A DNA stretch of 64,000 nt from Rugosimonospora africana (GCF_016862975.1 NZ_BONZ01000084.1:1-64000); one strand, 5' to 3'. Counted from the stretch's first letter, positions 8,935-17,365 are shown. A program made the numbers and translations. Notes: a model not told the origin generated them from the letters alone.

Positions 8935-10040
8935 ACACAGAACTGGACCAGGCGTTACGCGATGCGTTCGAACGTATCGGTAGCGCACCTCCTCCGACCG
9001 GTGTCGGGCCTGCCGTCGTGCGCCGTGTCCGCCGGCAGCACCGTTTGCGCGTCACCTTCACAGCCGCGGCGGCCGTCGTGCTGACCGCCGCGACCGTGCC
9101 CGTCGGAGTTCAACTGACGCAGGGACGCAGCGCGCAGCCTGGCGGTGGTTTGGCGGGCCACCGGTGGGTCGTGACCGCCTACAGTGGACTCCAGGCGACC
9201 GACGCGTCGCCGAAACCGCGATCGCTGCTGCTCGACAAGGCGACCGGCGCGTACGTCTCGCTGCCCTACCTCAGCGCGCTGCCGTCCCCGGACGGCACGC
9301 GCGTGCTGGTCCGAACCGGCGACGACACGCCATCCAGCCCGCTGCGCAGCGGGATCCTCGATCCGGGCACCGGAAACGTGCGCTGGATCAGCACCTACAC
9401 CGGGCAGGGCACCTGGTCGCCTGACGGCACCGAAATCCTGTTCACCGTGCGCGCCCGCCTGAGTGACACCGGGTTCGCGATCGTGGACGCGGCAACGCTG
9501 AAGGCGAGTTTCGCCAAAGTCGACTTCACCGAGGACAACTCCACCGGACTGGACTTCGTGTGGGCACCGAGCGGACAGGAGGTCGCGATCACGGTTTCGC
9601 ACAGTGGCGGTCAGGAAAGCCAGATCGACCCGGTGACGGGGGTTCGCTTCTACAACCGCGGCGGCATGCTGACCCACAGCGTTCCCGCGACGGCCGAACT
9701 CCAGTCCGAGTACGCCTTCTCTCCGCGTGGGACGCAGATCGCCCTACACGACGACCCGGTCGGCGGCGCCCCGGCGCGGATCGTCGACGCGAATACCGGC
9801 ACTGTCCAGAAGACCGTCCGGCTGTCGGGAAGAAACGACATCGTCGGTTGGGCCGACGACAACCACCTCATCGTGCGTCACTGGGCCGATGACCTCTCCG
9901 GATCGCAACTGCGGATTGTCAACCTCGCCGGACACGTCGACACCTCGGTAAACCTGCGCGTCGACGCGTCGATCGCCGATCAGGTCGTCGTGGGCTCCGC
10001 GGAAGACCTGTCGCCGAACGCCGCCGGCCTCGCCTTCTGA
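8931..10040 (+). CDS. Membrane-anchored beta-propeller protein, probable partner of the ECF sigma factor
   Basis: A 369-aa protein with a ~40-residue cytosolic N-terminus, one membrane segment at residues ~43-62 (FTAAAAVVLTAATVPVGV), and an extracytoplasmic WD40/TolB-like repeat region (SPDGTRVLV, WSPDGTEILF, WAPSGQEVAI, FSPRGTQIAL). The 4-bp overlap with the sigma gene suggests that the N-terminal part works as an anti-sigma region and the propeller as a sensor. This is inference from context: no zinc-binding anti-sigma motif is visible. Confidence 0.75.
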   Translation: MNTELDQALRDAFERIGSAPPPTGVGPAVVRRVRRQHRLRVTFTAAAAVVLTAATVPVGVQLTQGRSAQPGGGLAGHRWVVTAYSGLQATDASPKPRSLLLDKATGAYVSLPYLSALPSPDGTRVLVRTGDDTPSSPLRSGILDPGTGNVRWISTYTGQGTWSPDGTEILFTVRARLSDTGFAIVDAATLKASFAKVDFTEDNSTGLDFVWAPSGQEVAITVSHSGGQESQIDPVTGVRFYNRGGMLTHSVPATAELQSEYAFSPRGTQIALHDDPVGGAPARIVDANTGTVQKTVRLSGRNDIVGWADDNHLIVRHWADDLSGSQLRIVNLAGHVDTSVNLRVDASIADQVVVGSAEDLSPNAAGLAF

Positions 10041-10083
10041 CGCGCCGGTGCGGATCCGCTGCGCGAGTATGGCCTGACGCGTG

Positions 10084-10110
10084 GTGGACGCCGGGGAGAC
10101 CGGCGTCCAC
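10084..10110. terminator. Hairpin, 11-bp perfect stem
   Basis: GTGGACGCCGG, a 5-nt loop, then the exact complement, 44 bp after the sigma-partner stop and directly before a second hairpin. Confidence 0.7.
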
Positions 10111-10143
10111 GGTGCCTGGTCTGAGGTCCCCAGACCAGGCACC
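10111..10143. terminator. Hairpin, 13-bp perfect stem
   Basis: GGTGCCTGGTCTG, a 7-nt loop, then the exact complement, abutting the previous hairpin. The pair separates the plus-strand sigma operon from the convergent TetR gene; a partial third copy of the arm follows at about 10146. Confidence 0.75.
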
Positions 10144-10179
10144 CCGCCTGGTCTGGGTGCCGTTGCCGAATCCTAGGGA

Positions 10180-10761
10180 TCAGCCCTGGGTCTGGTGCGC
10201 GAGCTCTCGGGTGACCGCCGCACCCACCCGCTCGTCGTCTCCGGTCGCGAGCAGGTCGAACAGGGCGCCCCGCAGAACGGCCAGGATGGTGGTGCGTTGG
10301 GCGACGGCCCGCCTGCCGTGTCGACTGCGCGCGGGCTGGTACTCGGCGAGAACGTCGAGCCAGTCCTGCACCGTGCTGGCCGCGAAGCCGGCCCAGGGCC
10401 CCGACGGCTCGACCAGAGAACGCGCGTAGCCCTCGACCCAGAGGCGAAGCAGGTCGCGGTGCTCGGCGGCGGACAGCCACCGCCACAGGTGAGTGGCCGC
10501 GGCGGCGAGGTCAGCGTCGGGATAGGTGGTGCGCAGGTCGGTGAGCATCGCCAGCTCGCTGGAGCGGGCGCGTCCGAGCAGGGCGCGGATCAGGTCGTCC
10601 TTGGAACCGAACAGGAACAGCAGCACGCGAGGGCTCGAGCCGATCGCCGCCGCCAGGGGGCGCAGGGACAGCTCCGCCAGACCGTGCTCCAGCGCATATT
10701 TGTACGCGAGTTCCAGCAGTTCTTGCTGGCGGGCTGACGGGGCTCGCACCGGATCGCTCAT
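10180..10761 (-). CDS. TetR/AcrR-family transcriptional regulator
   Basis: A 193-aa protein. The N-terminal helix-turn-helix occupies residues ~10-55 (LLELAYKYALEHGLAELSL, then LAAAIGSSPRVLLFLFGSKDDLIRAL), followed by an all-helical ligand-binding domain. The ATG at 10761 begins the usual TetR N-terminus; the frame is open to 10881 but would run through the operator. It is divergent from a GNAT acetyltransferase, with an inverted repeat between them that is the likely binding site. Confidence 0.87.
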   Translation of the reverse strand: MSDPVRAPSARQQELLELAYKYALEHGLAELSLRPLAAAIGSSPRVLLFLFGSKDDLIRALLGRARSSELAMLTDLRTTYPDADLAAAATHLWRWLSAAEHRDLLRLWVEGYARSLVEPSGPWAGFAASTVQDWLDVLAEYQPARSRHGRRAVAQRTTILAVLRGALFDLLATGDDERVGAAVTRELAHQTQG

Positions 10762-10775
10762 GGTGCTATCTTGCC

Positions 10776-10795
10776 ACTGAACCGAGTGTTTCAGT
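10776..10795. promoter_or_regulatory. Inverted repeat, probable TetR operator
   Basis: ACTGAA-N8-TTCAGT lies 15 bp upstream of the TetR start and 25 bp upstream of the GNAT start, so binding here would control both genes. This is the usual layout for TetR autoregulation. Confidence 0.65.
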
Positions 10796-10819
10796 AGCGC
10801 AGTAGAGGAGATCGTGATC

Positions 10820-11338
10820 GTGAGCGGTCCTGTCAACATCCGTGAGGTAGGTCGGCCGGGAGATCTCGGCTGGGTGGTCATGGCGCACGGCGAGATCTAT
10901 GCACGCGAGTTCGGGTGGGACACGAGCTTTGAGGCGCTCGTGGCCCGGATCGTCGCCGACTACGCGGGCTCGCGGGACCCGCGACGCGACGCGGGCTGGA
11001 TCGCCGAGCTGGACGGAGACCGGGTGGGTTGCGTGTTCTGCGTGGCCAAGGACGAGACCACCGCGCAGCTTCGCATCCTGCTTGTCGACCCGGCGGCCCG
11101 GGGTCGGGGTGTCGGACGGCTGCTCGTCGACGAGTGCATTCGCTTCGCGCGCGACGCCGGATACCGGCGGATGACGCTGTGGACCAACGATCCGCTCACG
11201 TCGGCGGGCCGCATCTACCGCGCGGCCGGGTTTCAGCTCGTCGCCGAGCAGTCGCACCGCAGTTTCGGGACGGATCTGATCGGCCAGACCTACGAGCTGG
11301 ACCTCGTGGCCGCCGAACCTCTCGACCTGGCGCGATGA
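10820..11338 (+). CDS. GNAT-family N-acetyltransferase
   Basis: A 172-aa protein with the acetyl-CoA pyrophosphate-binding motif [17 protein letters not shown] at about residues 92-110, preceded by the beta4 strand LRILLVDP, and the C-terminal [10 protein letters not shown] typical of GNAT enzymes. It is cytosolic and transfers an acetyl group from acetyl-CoA to an unidentified amine. The GTG at 10820 is 9 bp from the GAGGAG element; a GTG at 10814 is too close to it. The divergent TetR gene is its likely repressor. Confidence 0.85.
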   Translation: MSGPVNIREVGRPGDLGWVVMAHGEIYAREFGWDTSFEALVARIVADYAGSRDPRRDAGWIAELDGDRVGCVFCVAKDETTAQLRILLVDPAARGRGVGRLLVDECIRFARDAGYRRMTLWTNDPLTSAGRIYRAAGFQLVAEQSHRSFGTDLIGQTYELDLVAAEPLDLAR

Positions 11339-11384
11339 TCGGGGTGCGGTCGACCGGCTCGCCGCACCGGCCGAGGAGCGAACC

Positions 11385-11552
11385 GTGACCGACTGGCTGG
11401 TGCCGTTGGGATTCCTCCTCGGCCTCATCGTGCTCGGGTTGTGTTCCCTCCTGGGATGGTGTGCGGACTCTCGCGATCCGGAGTTCTCGGTCGGGCGCGT
11501 CGTCGCGCCACGGCCGGACCGGAGCCAAACCCAACGGCGCCGCGCGTCCTAG
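11385..11552 (+). CDS. Small single-pass membrane protein, 55 aa
   Basis: A GTG start with a strong GAGGAG ribosome-binding site 6 bp upstream opens a 55-codon frame. Residues 5-26 are one uninterrupted hydrophobic segment (LVPLGFLLGLIVLGLCSLLG), followed by a basic Arg-rich tail that would face the cytosol. It lies 46 bp after the GNAT gene on the same strand. I recognise no family; the ribosome-binding site and the clean membrane segment are the support. Confidence 0.6.
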   Translation: MTDWLVPLGFLLGLIVLGLCSLLGWCADSRDPEFSVGRVVAPRPDRSQTQRRRAS

Positions 11553-11601
11553 TTTCGTACTCCTCTCCCGCGTGGTCTCTCCTCCGGTCCGCCGACGACT
11601 C

Positions 11602-11859
11602 CTACATGTCGTGCTCCCAGCTGCCGCGCGTGTCGACGTCCGCAGCATCCGCCAGCGCCTCCAGTTCCGCGATCTCCGCGTCGGCGAGCTCGATGCCGTG
11701 AGTTCGGACCAACCCGTCGATGTGCCCCGCCTTCGTGACCCCGATGATCGGGGTGGTCCCCTTGGCGATGGCCCAGGCGGTGGCGACGTCGGCGGCGGAC
11801 GCGCCTCGGTCCTCGCCGATCGAAGACCGGCTCAAGCTCCTCGCCGGCTGGGCAGCCAC
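11602..11859 (-). pseudogene. Aldo/keto reductase remnant, C-terminal fragment only
   Basis: The minus strand encodes the conserved C-terminus of an aldo/keto reductase: GASAADVATAWAIAKGTTPI, then a stretch ending in IGVTKAGHIDGLV, then the terminal helix EIAELEALADAADV. The nucleotide-binding part is recognisable, but the barrel with its Asp/Tyr/Lys/His tetrad is absent; similarity stops upstream after about 80 residues. It is therefore a decayed or truncated gene. The intact aldo/keto reductase at 16295-17320 belongs to another subfamily. Confidence 0.7.
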
Positions 11860-11974
11860 CGAATCTCAGGCGGCCGAGCCCACCCACCACTCTCCTCAGC
11901 CCGGGCCGCTCTGATCCGTCGCGATTCGCCCGGCCGGAAATCCGGGGTACGAACTCGACCGGGCGGGGCCGGGG

Positions 11975-12610
11975 TCAGCCGATGACGAACCGGCCGATCA
12001 CGCCGAATGCGCTCAGCATCCCGATCGCGGTCAGTGCCGCCACCCCGGCCAGCGCCGACCCGACCCACCGGCGCCGGGTACCCGACGGGCCCAGCACCAC
12101 CCAACCGAGCGCGCCCCACAGCAAACCCTCGATGAGGAACCAGGTTTCGTTGAAGGCGAGATCCTGGATGTCGGCGGCGCGCGTGTCCACCGTCGCCCAG
12201 AGCGAGGCCGGGTAGCTGACCGGCCGCACCACGGTCAGGCTGAGCACCCGCTGCATGTCGTCGATCAGACCGTGCATGACGCAGCCGACCGCGAGTATCC
12301 AGCACACCACCAGCAGTACCGGCCGCAGCCGCGCCCGTCGCGAGGCGAGCGGCGCGAGAAGCGGCAGTACCGCGGCCACCATCAGTACGGCCGCGGCGGT
12401 GAGGTTGAGGGTGCGCCACTCGGCCGTGGACTTCACCGTGCCGATCATGCCGACCGTTCCGCCGAACCCGTAGTACCCGCGGTACACCGAATAGACCAAG
12501 CCCCAGGCGGCGGCCAGCAGGCAGACGGTGATCAGGGGTGACAGGTGGCGTCGGGGTACGGCGGAGGCGGTCACGCAGCCAATGTGGCGCGCGGAGAGGC
12601 CCTTACTCAT
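11975..12610 (-). CDS. Integral membrane protein of unknown function
   Basis: A 211-aa protein with five hydrophobic segments at about residues 23-45, 68-90, 96-117, 157-175 and 182-208. The loop containing FNETWFLIEGLLWGALGW is Trp-rich and resembles small uncharacterised actinobacterial membrane proteins; I cannot assign a function. A GTG at 12574 is an alternative start. It is divergent from the SnoaL-like gene. Confidence 0.65.
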   Translation of the reverse strand: MSKGLSARHIGCVTASAVPRRHLSPLITVCLLAAAWGLVYSVYRGYYGFGGTVGMIGTVKSTAEWRTLNLTAAAVLMVAAVLPLLAPLASRRARLRPVLLVVCWILAVGCVMHGLIDDMQRVLSLTVVRPVSYPASLWATVDTRAADIQDLAFNETWFLIEGLLWGALGWVVLGPSGTRRRWVGSALAGVAALTAIGMLSAFGVIGRFVIG

Positions 12611-12722
12611 CGGGTGCGAACCCCTGGGTCACCCTGATCCCGATCCCCGAGGGGCGTCGTCGTGCCGGGGGAGCGGGGCGAAACACCGCTGTCGGGCCGG
12701 TGGGCTCTGGCAGAGTGGACCC

Positions 12723-13112
12723 GTGGCATCCGACGGTGTCGACGATCCGCGGGCACGCCCGCCGGCCGAGGTGTTCGACGACCACCTCCGGTTGTCCGCG
12801 CAGGGCCGGTTCGAGGAGGACATCGAGCGCAACCTGTCGCCGGAGTGTGTGGTGCTGGAGCGGCGCGGTGTGTTCCACGGTCGCGAGGGCGCCCGGCAAT
12901 TGGCCCGGTATCTGGCCGAGGAGGTGCCGGACGCGCGGTACACGTACGTCCGGCAGCTCGCCGAGGGACGCGTCTTCATGCTGGAGTGGACGGCCGACAG
13001 CGACCTGGCGCGGGTACGCGACGGGGTCGACTCGTACGTCATCGAGGACGGCTGGATCGTGGCGCAGACCATCCACTACACGGTCGAGCCGAAGACCGGC
13101 GGCGAATCGTAG
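12723..13112 (+). CDS. SnoaL-like/NTF2-fold domain protein
   Basis: A 129-aa protein that reads like the SnoaL-like (NTF2) fold: helix FDDHLRLSAQGRFEEDIERN, strand CVVLERRGVFHGREGARQLA, then strands ending VDSYVIEDGWIVAQTIHY. Such proteins are small cytosolic isomerases, cyclases or binding proteins; the ligand is not predictable. The GTG at 12723 is chosen because upstream codons are Arg/Gly shadow; a CAGAGT hexamer 6 bp upstream suggests a leaderless transcript. Confidence 0.7.
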   Translation: MASDGVDDPRARPPAEVFDDHLRLSAQGRFEEDIERNLSPECVVLERRGVFHGREGARQLARYLAEEVPDARYTYVRQLAEGRVFMLEWTADSDLARVRDGVDSYVIEDGWIVAQTIHYTVEPKTGGES

Positions 13113-13151
13113 CCGTGGAGCCTCCCGAAGCCGCCGGTTGAACCGGACGCG

Positions 13152-13445
13152 TCAGGCCACTCCCTCGACGATCCGGAAGTCGCGCTCCACCGCGTCGCCC
13201 AGCACGGCCAGTGCCGCCTGGTACGCCTCGCTGTCATGGGTGGCCTTGGCGGCTTCGAGGCTGTCGAACTCGACGACCACCGTGCGCTGATCCAGCCCGG
13301 CATCGTGCGGCGTGGCGTGTGGGGCCCGAACCAGGAACCGACCGCCGCCGGCCGTGATGGCGGGACCGGCCAGCGCGCCGTACGCCGCCAGCTTGTCCGG
13401 ATCCGACACCGACCGGTACGCGGTCACCCAGTATCCCTTGGCCAT
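13152..13445 (-). CDS. DUF1330 family protein
   Basis: A 97-aa dimeric alpha-beta barrel type protein matching DUF1330: KGYWVTAYRSVSDPDKLAAYG at the start, then GGRFLVRAP, VVVEFDSLEAAKATHDSEAYQ. The function of DUF1330 proteins is unknown. The ATG at 13445 has AAGGAG 7 bp upstream. It is convergent with the SnoaL-like gene and lies 174 bp before the stop of the FAD monooxygenase gene. Confidence 0.85.
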   Translation of the reverse strand: MAKGYWVTAYRSVSDPDKLAAYGALAGPAITAGGGRFLVRAPHATPHDAGLDQRTVVVEFDSLEAAKATHDSEAYQAALAVLGDAVERDFRIVEGVA

Positions 13446-13618
13446 GCCGACACTCCTTCGCCGCTCCACCGGTTTGCCTCACCGGCACGGGGAAACGTTA
13501 CCGCATCGACGATCCGGCGAACTACCGCCTGAGCACAGCCGGAGCCGGGCTTTGGCGGAGGCGAGCACAGGCCCCGTCGACCCGGCTGTCCGCGACCTCA
13601 ACCCGGAGGGGCGCCGGC

Positions 13619-15172
13619 TCACCCCGTGACGGCCGGGGTCTCACGGCTGGGTGCGCCGTGCAGCGCGGCCCAATACTCGGTCACCCGCTCGATGCTTCCG
13701 GGGCTTGCCACCAGGCCGACGTAGCCGTCCGGGCGGATGAGCACCAGGGCGTCGCCGGTCAGGTCGTACCCGGCCCGCGCGTGCCCGTCGCTGTCGACCA
13801 CCGCGTCCTGGTCCGCCGGCTCGCCCTGCCGTACCACCGTGTGGGCGCGCAGGACCGGGCCGAACCGGTCGCCCAGGGACGCGACCGTGGGTGCGTGCGC
13901 GGCACCGAACGCCAGTAACGTCCAATGTGGACCGTGGAACAGGTCGAACAGGCGGATCGCCCGGCCGTCCGCCCCGGTGACGGGTGCGTCGGGCGCCCGG
14001 TCGCCGGCCCGGACGGTGCCGGGGTCGGCGCGCTCGTCCCGGGACAACGGGCCGCCGCGGTAGTTCAGCGTCAACCCGTGCACCTCGGGGCCGCGCACGT
14101 GGGCGTCGGCGTCGCCGCGGCGGTGCTTCTCCAGCAGGTGCGTCGCGACGTCCAGCGCGGTGCGCGCCGCCGCCATCCGTTCCGGTTCGTAGCTGTCGAG
14201 CAGGACGGCCGGGGCGCCGGCCAGCGTGGCGGCGAGCTTCCAACCGAGGTTGTAGCCGTCCTGGATGCCGGTGTTCATCCCCTGTCCGCCGGTCGGTGGA
14301 TGCACGTGTCCGGCATCGCCGGCCAGGAGGACCCGACCGTCGCGGAAGCGCTCGGCCAGACGGGTGTTGGACCGCCAGGTCGTGTGCCAGGTCACCTCGC
14401 GTACCAGGATGTCCTGCCGGCCGGACGCCTCGATGACCGTCCGTCGCAGGTAGTCGAGGACCGGCTCGTCCGGCTTCTCCGGCGGCCGCGCCACGACGAC
14501 GAACAGCTCGGTCCCGGCCAGCGGCATCACCGAGACCCCGCTGTCGCCGACCTGCCAGATCCGGCCGTGGTCGTGGGTGACGCCGTCCACCCGGGCGTCG
14601 GCGAACATCATCGTCGTGCTCTCGTCGGTCTCACCGGGGAAGGCGATGCCCAGTCGCTTGCGTACCGTGCTGCGCCCGCCGTCCGCGCCCACCAGGTACC
14701 GGGCCCGCACCTGTTCGGTCCGCCCACCGACGGCCAGGGTCGCGGTCACGCCGTCGTCGTCCTGCGTGAAGTCGACCAGTTGGGTCGACAGCTCCACCCG
14801 CGCGCCGAGCCCGGCCAGCCGCTCGCGGAGGATCTCCTCAGTGCGGAACTGGGGCACGAACCAGATGTTCGGGTGCGGCACCGAGGGCGTCGGTTCGACC
14901 GGGTCGCTCATCCGGCCCTCCCAGACGACCTTGTCGCCCTGGTAGGCGCGCATCTGGATGCCGAGGTCACCGGCGGCCAGGATCGGTTCGAGGATCCCGA
15001 GGTCGGCGAAGACCTCCATGGTGCGGGGCTGGATTCCGTCGGCGCGCGACCCGCCGAAGAATGCCTCCGCCCGATCGACGATCCGGAACCCGACGCCCCG
15101 CTCCGCGAGTGTGCACGCCAGGGTGAGCCCGGTCGGGCCGGATCCGACGATCAGTACCTCGACGTCGGTCAT
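13619..15172 (-). CDS. FAD-dependent aromatic-ring monooxygenase
   Basis: A 517-aa class A flavoprotein hydroxylase. It shows the dinucleotide fold VLIVGSGPTGL at residues 6-16, the DG motif (YLVGADGGRSTVRKRLG) and the GD motif (VLLAGDAGHVHPPTGGQG) that contacts the FAD ribityl chain, plus the C-terminal thioredoxin-like region of PheA/TfdB-type enzymes. It probably hydroxylates an aromatic or polyketide-like substrate with NAD(P)H and oxygen. The ATG at 15172 has GGAGGG 4 bp upstream. It is divergent from a TetR regulator across an operator-rich gap. Confidence 0.9.
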   Translation of the reverse strand: MTDVEVLIVGSGPTGLTLACTLAERGVGFRIVDRAEAFFGGSRADGIQPRTMEVFADLGILEPILAAGDLGIQMRAYQGDKVVWEGRMSDPVEPTPSVPHPNIWFVPQFRTEEILRERLAGLGARVELSTQLVDFTQDDDGVTATLAVGGRTEQVRARYLVGADGGRSTVRKRLGIAFPGETDESTTMMFADARVDGVTHDHGRIWQVGDSGVSVMPLAGTELFVVVARPPEKPDEPVLDYLRRTVIEASGRQDILVREVTWHTTWRSNTRLAERFRDGRVLLAGDAGHVHPPTGGQGMNTGIQDGYNLGWKLAATLAGAPAVLLDSYEPERMAAARTALDVATHLLEKHRRGDADAHVRGPEVHGLTLNYRGGPLSRDERADPGTVRAGDRAPDAPVTGADGRAIRLFDLFHGPHWTLLAFGAAHAPTVASLGDRFGPVLRAHTVVRQGEPADQDAVVDSDGHARAGYDLTGDALVLIRPDGYVGLVASPGSIERVTEYWAALHGAPSRETPAVTG

Positions 15173-15201
15173 GACACCCTCCAGACGCTTGTTCGTATTC
15201 G

Positions 15202-15218
15202 GTACGAGTTGTTCGTAC
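15202..15218. promoter_or_regulatory. Inverted repeat GTACGA-N5-TCGTAC, probable TetR operator
   Basis: The perfect 6-bp arms lie in the 80-bp gap between the FAD monooxygenase and the TetR gene, which also contains further GTACG/CGTAC half-sites (TTCGTA at about 15191, CGTACC at 15221, GTACGA at 15247). The repeated half-sites suggest cooperative binding by the regulator at 15253. Confidence 0.6.
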
Positions 15219-15252
15219 GACGTACCAAGAACGTTAGCGGTACGGTGTACGA

Positions 15253-16002
15253 ATGGCAAGCGTGGAAGACTCCGCACTGATCTGGACCCGCCCCGAGCCC
15301 GGCACCCGCCGGCCGAAGTTCACCCGCGACCAGATCGCCTCGACCGCGCTGGCCATCGCCGACGCCGAGGGGTTCGCCGCGGTGTCGATGCGCCGGGTCG
15401 CCAGCGAACTGGACGCCGGCACCATGACGCTCTACTACTACGTCCGCACGAAAGACGAACTGATCGCGCTGATGGACGACGCGATCATGGCCGAGGTGCT
15501 GATCCCGGCGGACGAGTTCCCCGCCCACTGGTACGACGCGCTCACCGCGGTCGCGTCGCGCACCTGGGAGGTGCTGTCGCGCCACCCCTGGGTACTGCAC
15601 TTCCTGCAGAACGCGCCCGCCGGACCCAATGCCATGCGGCACTTCGAACAGTCGCTGGCCGCCCTCGCCGGGACCGACCTGGACCCGTCCAGCAAGTTCA
15701 CGCTTCTCGCCATGGTCGACGACTATGTGCACGGCAACGCGTTGCGCGCCGCCGAACTCCGGTCGGCGACCGCGAGCGCCTCGGACCCGGAGGCGATCGA
15801 CGCGGCCGCCCGATTCGGCCAGGCCCAACTCGCCACCGGGAACTTTCCGCACACCCAGGCGCTGTTCGGCGGCGACGATCCCCGCAACGTCATCGGCCGG
15901 CTCGTCGGCGCCGAGTCCGACCGCGACCGGTTCGCCAACGGCCTGGCCGTGGTCCTGCACGGCGCCGCCGCCCGGCTGAAGCTCAGCCTGCCGACCGCTT
16001 GA
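15253..16002 (+). CDS. TetR-family regulator (TetR_C type), probable repressor of the monooxygenase
   Basis: A 249-aa protein with an N-terminal TetR helix-turn-helix at residues ~22-70 (IASTALAIADAEGFAAVSMR, VASELDAGTMTLYYYVRTKDEL) and a long C-terminal domain of the classical TetR type. The ATG has no ribosome-binding site but is preceded by TACGGT 6 bp upstream, consistent with a leaderless message. Its divergent placement suggests that it represses the FAD monooxygenase in response to that enzyme's substrate (inference). Confidence 0.87.
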   Translation: MASVEDSALIWTRPEPGTRRPKFTRDQIASTALAIADAEGFAAVSMRRVASELDAGTMTLYYYVRTKDELIALMDDAIMAEVLIPADEFPAHWYDALTAVASRTWEVLSRHPWVLHFLQNAPAGPNAMRHFEQSLAALAGTDLDPSSKFTLLAMVDDYVHGNALRAAELRSATASASDPEAIDAAARFGQAQLATGNFPHTQALFGGDDPRNVIGRLVGAESDRDRFANGLAVVLHGAAARLKLSLPTA

Positions 16003-16009
16003 ACACAAG

Positions 16010-16032
16010 GGCGCCGGCCCCAGGCCGGCGCC
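16010..16032. terminator. Perfect 10-bp stem terminator
   Basis: GGCGCCGGCC, a 3-nt loop, then GGCCGGCGCC, 8 bp after the TetR stop. Confidence 0.8.
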
Positions 16033-16059
16033 TGTCCTCATGGGTTTTCCGACTCTCCC

Positions 16060-16288
16060 CCCGTGAGGTGGGGAGTTCGCTGAGTTCCTCCACCGTGTCG
16101 GCGCGGCCCGGCACTCCCAGTACCCCGATCTCGGTCCTGGCGTCGAACGACGTCAGAGCGTCATCCCACCGGCGTTCCAGGGCCCGTCGCTGGGCCTCAC
16201 CGGGCAGCCGCTGGAGTCGTTGCTGGGCTTTGTCCAGCATCGCCGGCGACGAATCCAGCAGGGTCACGTCGTGTCGCGACGGCGGCCG
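16060..16288 (-). pseudogene. Possible SAM-dependent methyltransferase fragment
   Basis: The minus strand reads RHDVTLLDSSPAMLDKAQQR, then LQRLPGEAQRR. This is the beta2 acidic loop and following helix of class I methyltransferases, where the Asp binds the SAM ribose. Neither the preceding glycine-rich loop nor the rest of the fold is present, and the frame runs into the terminator of the TetR gene. It is probably a gene relic; the assignment rests on a short match. Confidence 0.4.
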
Positions 16289-16294
16289 GGTTCC

Positions 16295-17320
16295 TCAGGC
16301 GGCGGCGCGTTCCTCGACGGGCCGGCGGCGCAGGCTCGCGTGCTGGATCGCGGGCGGCTGGTAGGCCATGTCCAGTGCGCTGGCGTCGGTGCCGGGCGGG
16401 ACGATCTCGTCGATGCGGTCGAGGATTTCGTCGGACAGACGGACGTCGACGCCAGCGAGCAGGTCGTCCAGGTGCTCCATCGTGCGCGGTCCGATGATCG
16501 CCGAGGTCACGCCGGGGTGGGCGATCGCGAAGGCCATCGCCAGGTGGGTCATCGGCAGGCCGGCCTTCTCGGCGAGCGGGATGATCTGTTCGACGGCGTC
16601 GAGGCGGCGCTCGTCACTGATATGCCTGAACATGGTGGCGCGGCGCAGGTCGGTCTGCCCGCCCTTGCGGATGCGCCCGGTGAGCATGCCCTGGGCGAGC
16701 GGGCTCCACACGAGCGTTCCCATGCCGTAGCGCTGAGCGACGGGCAGGACCTCGCGCTCGATGCCGCGATCGAGGATCGAGTAGGCGGGCTGCTCGGTCC
16801 GGAACCGCTCCAGGCCACGTCGCTCGGACACCCATTGCGCCTCGACCATGTCCGACGCGGGCATGGCCGACGAGCCGATCGCCCGGACCTTGCCGCTGCG
16901 GACCAGGTCGGTCAGGGCCGACAGCGTCTCCTCGATGTCCACGGTCGGGTCCGGTCGGTGGATCTGGTACAGGTCGATGTAGTCGGTCTGCAGCCGGCGC
17001 AGCGAGTTCTCCACCTCGGTGAGGATCCACCGCCGGGAGATGCCGCGCTGATTGGGGTCGTCGCCCATGGCGCCGTGCACCTTCGTGGCGAGCACGACGT
17101 TGTCCCGGCGGCCCTTGAGCGCCTTGCCGACTATCTCCTCGGACTCGCCGCGGGAGTACAGGTCGGCGGTGTCGATGAAGTTGATGCCGGCGTCCAGGGC
17201 CTTGTGGATGATGCGGATCGATTCGTCGTGATCGGGGTTGCCGATGGCCCCGAACATCATCGCGCCCAGGCAGTAGGGGCTGACCTGGATGCCTGTGCGG
17301 CCCAGCGTGCGGTAGTGCAT
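16295..17320 (-). CDS. Aldo/keto reductase
   Basis: A 341-aa TIM-barrel oxidoreductase with a complete catalytic tetrad: Asp50 and Tyr55 (FIDTADLY), Lys80 (VLATKVHG) and His121 (LYQIHRPD). The C-terminal SAIIGPRTMEHLDDLL binds NADPH. It reduces aldehydes or ketones, substrate unknown. The ATG at 17320 has GGAGGAG 4 bp upstream. It is divergent from a TetR regulator with a GATAAGC inverted repeat in the 96-bp gap. Confidence 0.9.
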   Translation of the reverse strand: MHYRTLGRTGIQVSPYCLGAMMFGAIGNPDHDESIRIIHKALDAGINFIDTADLYSRGESEEIVGKALKGRRDNVVLATKVHGAMGDDPNQRGISRRWILTEVENSLRRLQTDYIDLYQIHRPDPTVDIEETLSALTDLVRSGKVRAIGSSAMPASDMVEAQWVSERRGLERFRTEQPAYSILDRGIEREVLPVAQRYGMGTLVWSPLAQGMLTGRIRKGGQTDLRRATMFRHISDERRLDAVEQIIPLAEKAGLPMTHLAMAFAIAHPGVTSAIIGPRTMEHLDDLLAGVDVRLSDEILDRIDEIVPPGTDASALDMAYQPPAIQHASLRRRPVEERAAA

Positions 17321-17345
17321 GGTTCTCCTCCGGCGGCGTATGCTC

Positions 17346-17365
17346 GATAAGCGGAACGGCTTATC
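17346..17365. promoter_or_regulatory. Inverted repeat GATAAGC-N6-GCTTATC, probable TetR operator
   Basis: Perfect 7-bp arms lie in the 96-bp gap between the aldo/keto reductase and TetR genes, 26 bp from the reductase start and 52 bp from the TetR start, where binding would block both promoters. Confidence 0.65.

Noticed and set aside
8931-10040. Assigning the propeller protein as a zinc-binding anti-sigma factor
   Set aside because: No HxxxCxxC motif is present in the cytosolic N-terminus; only gene coupling supports an anti-sigma role.
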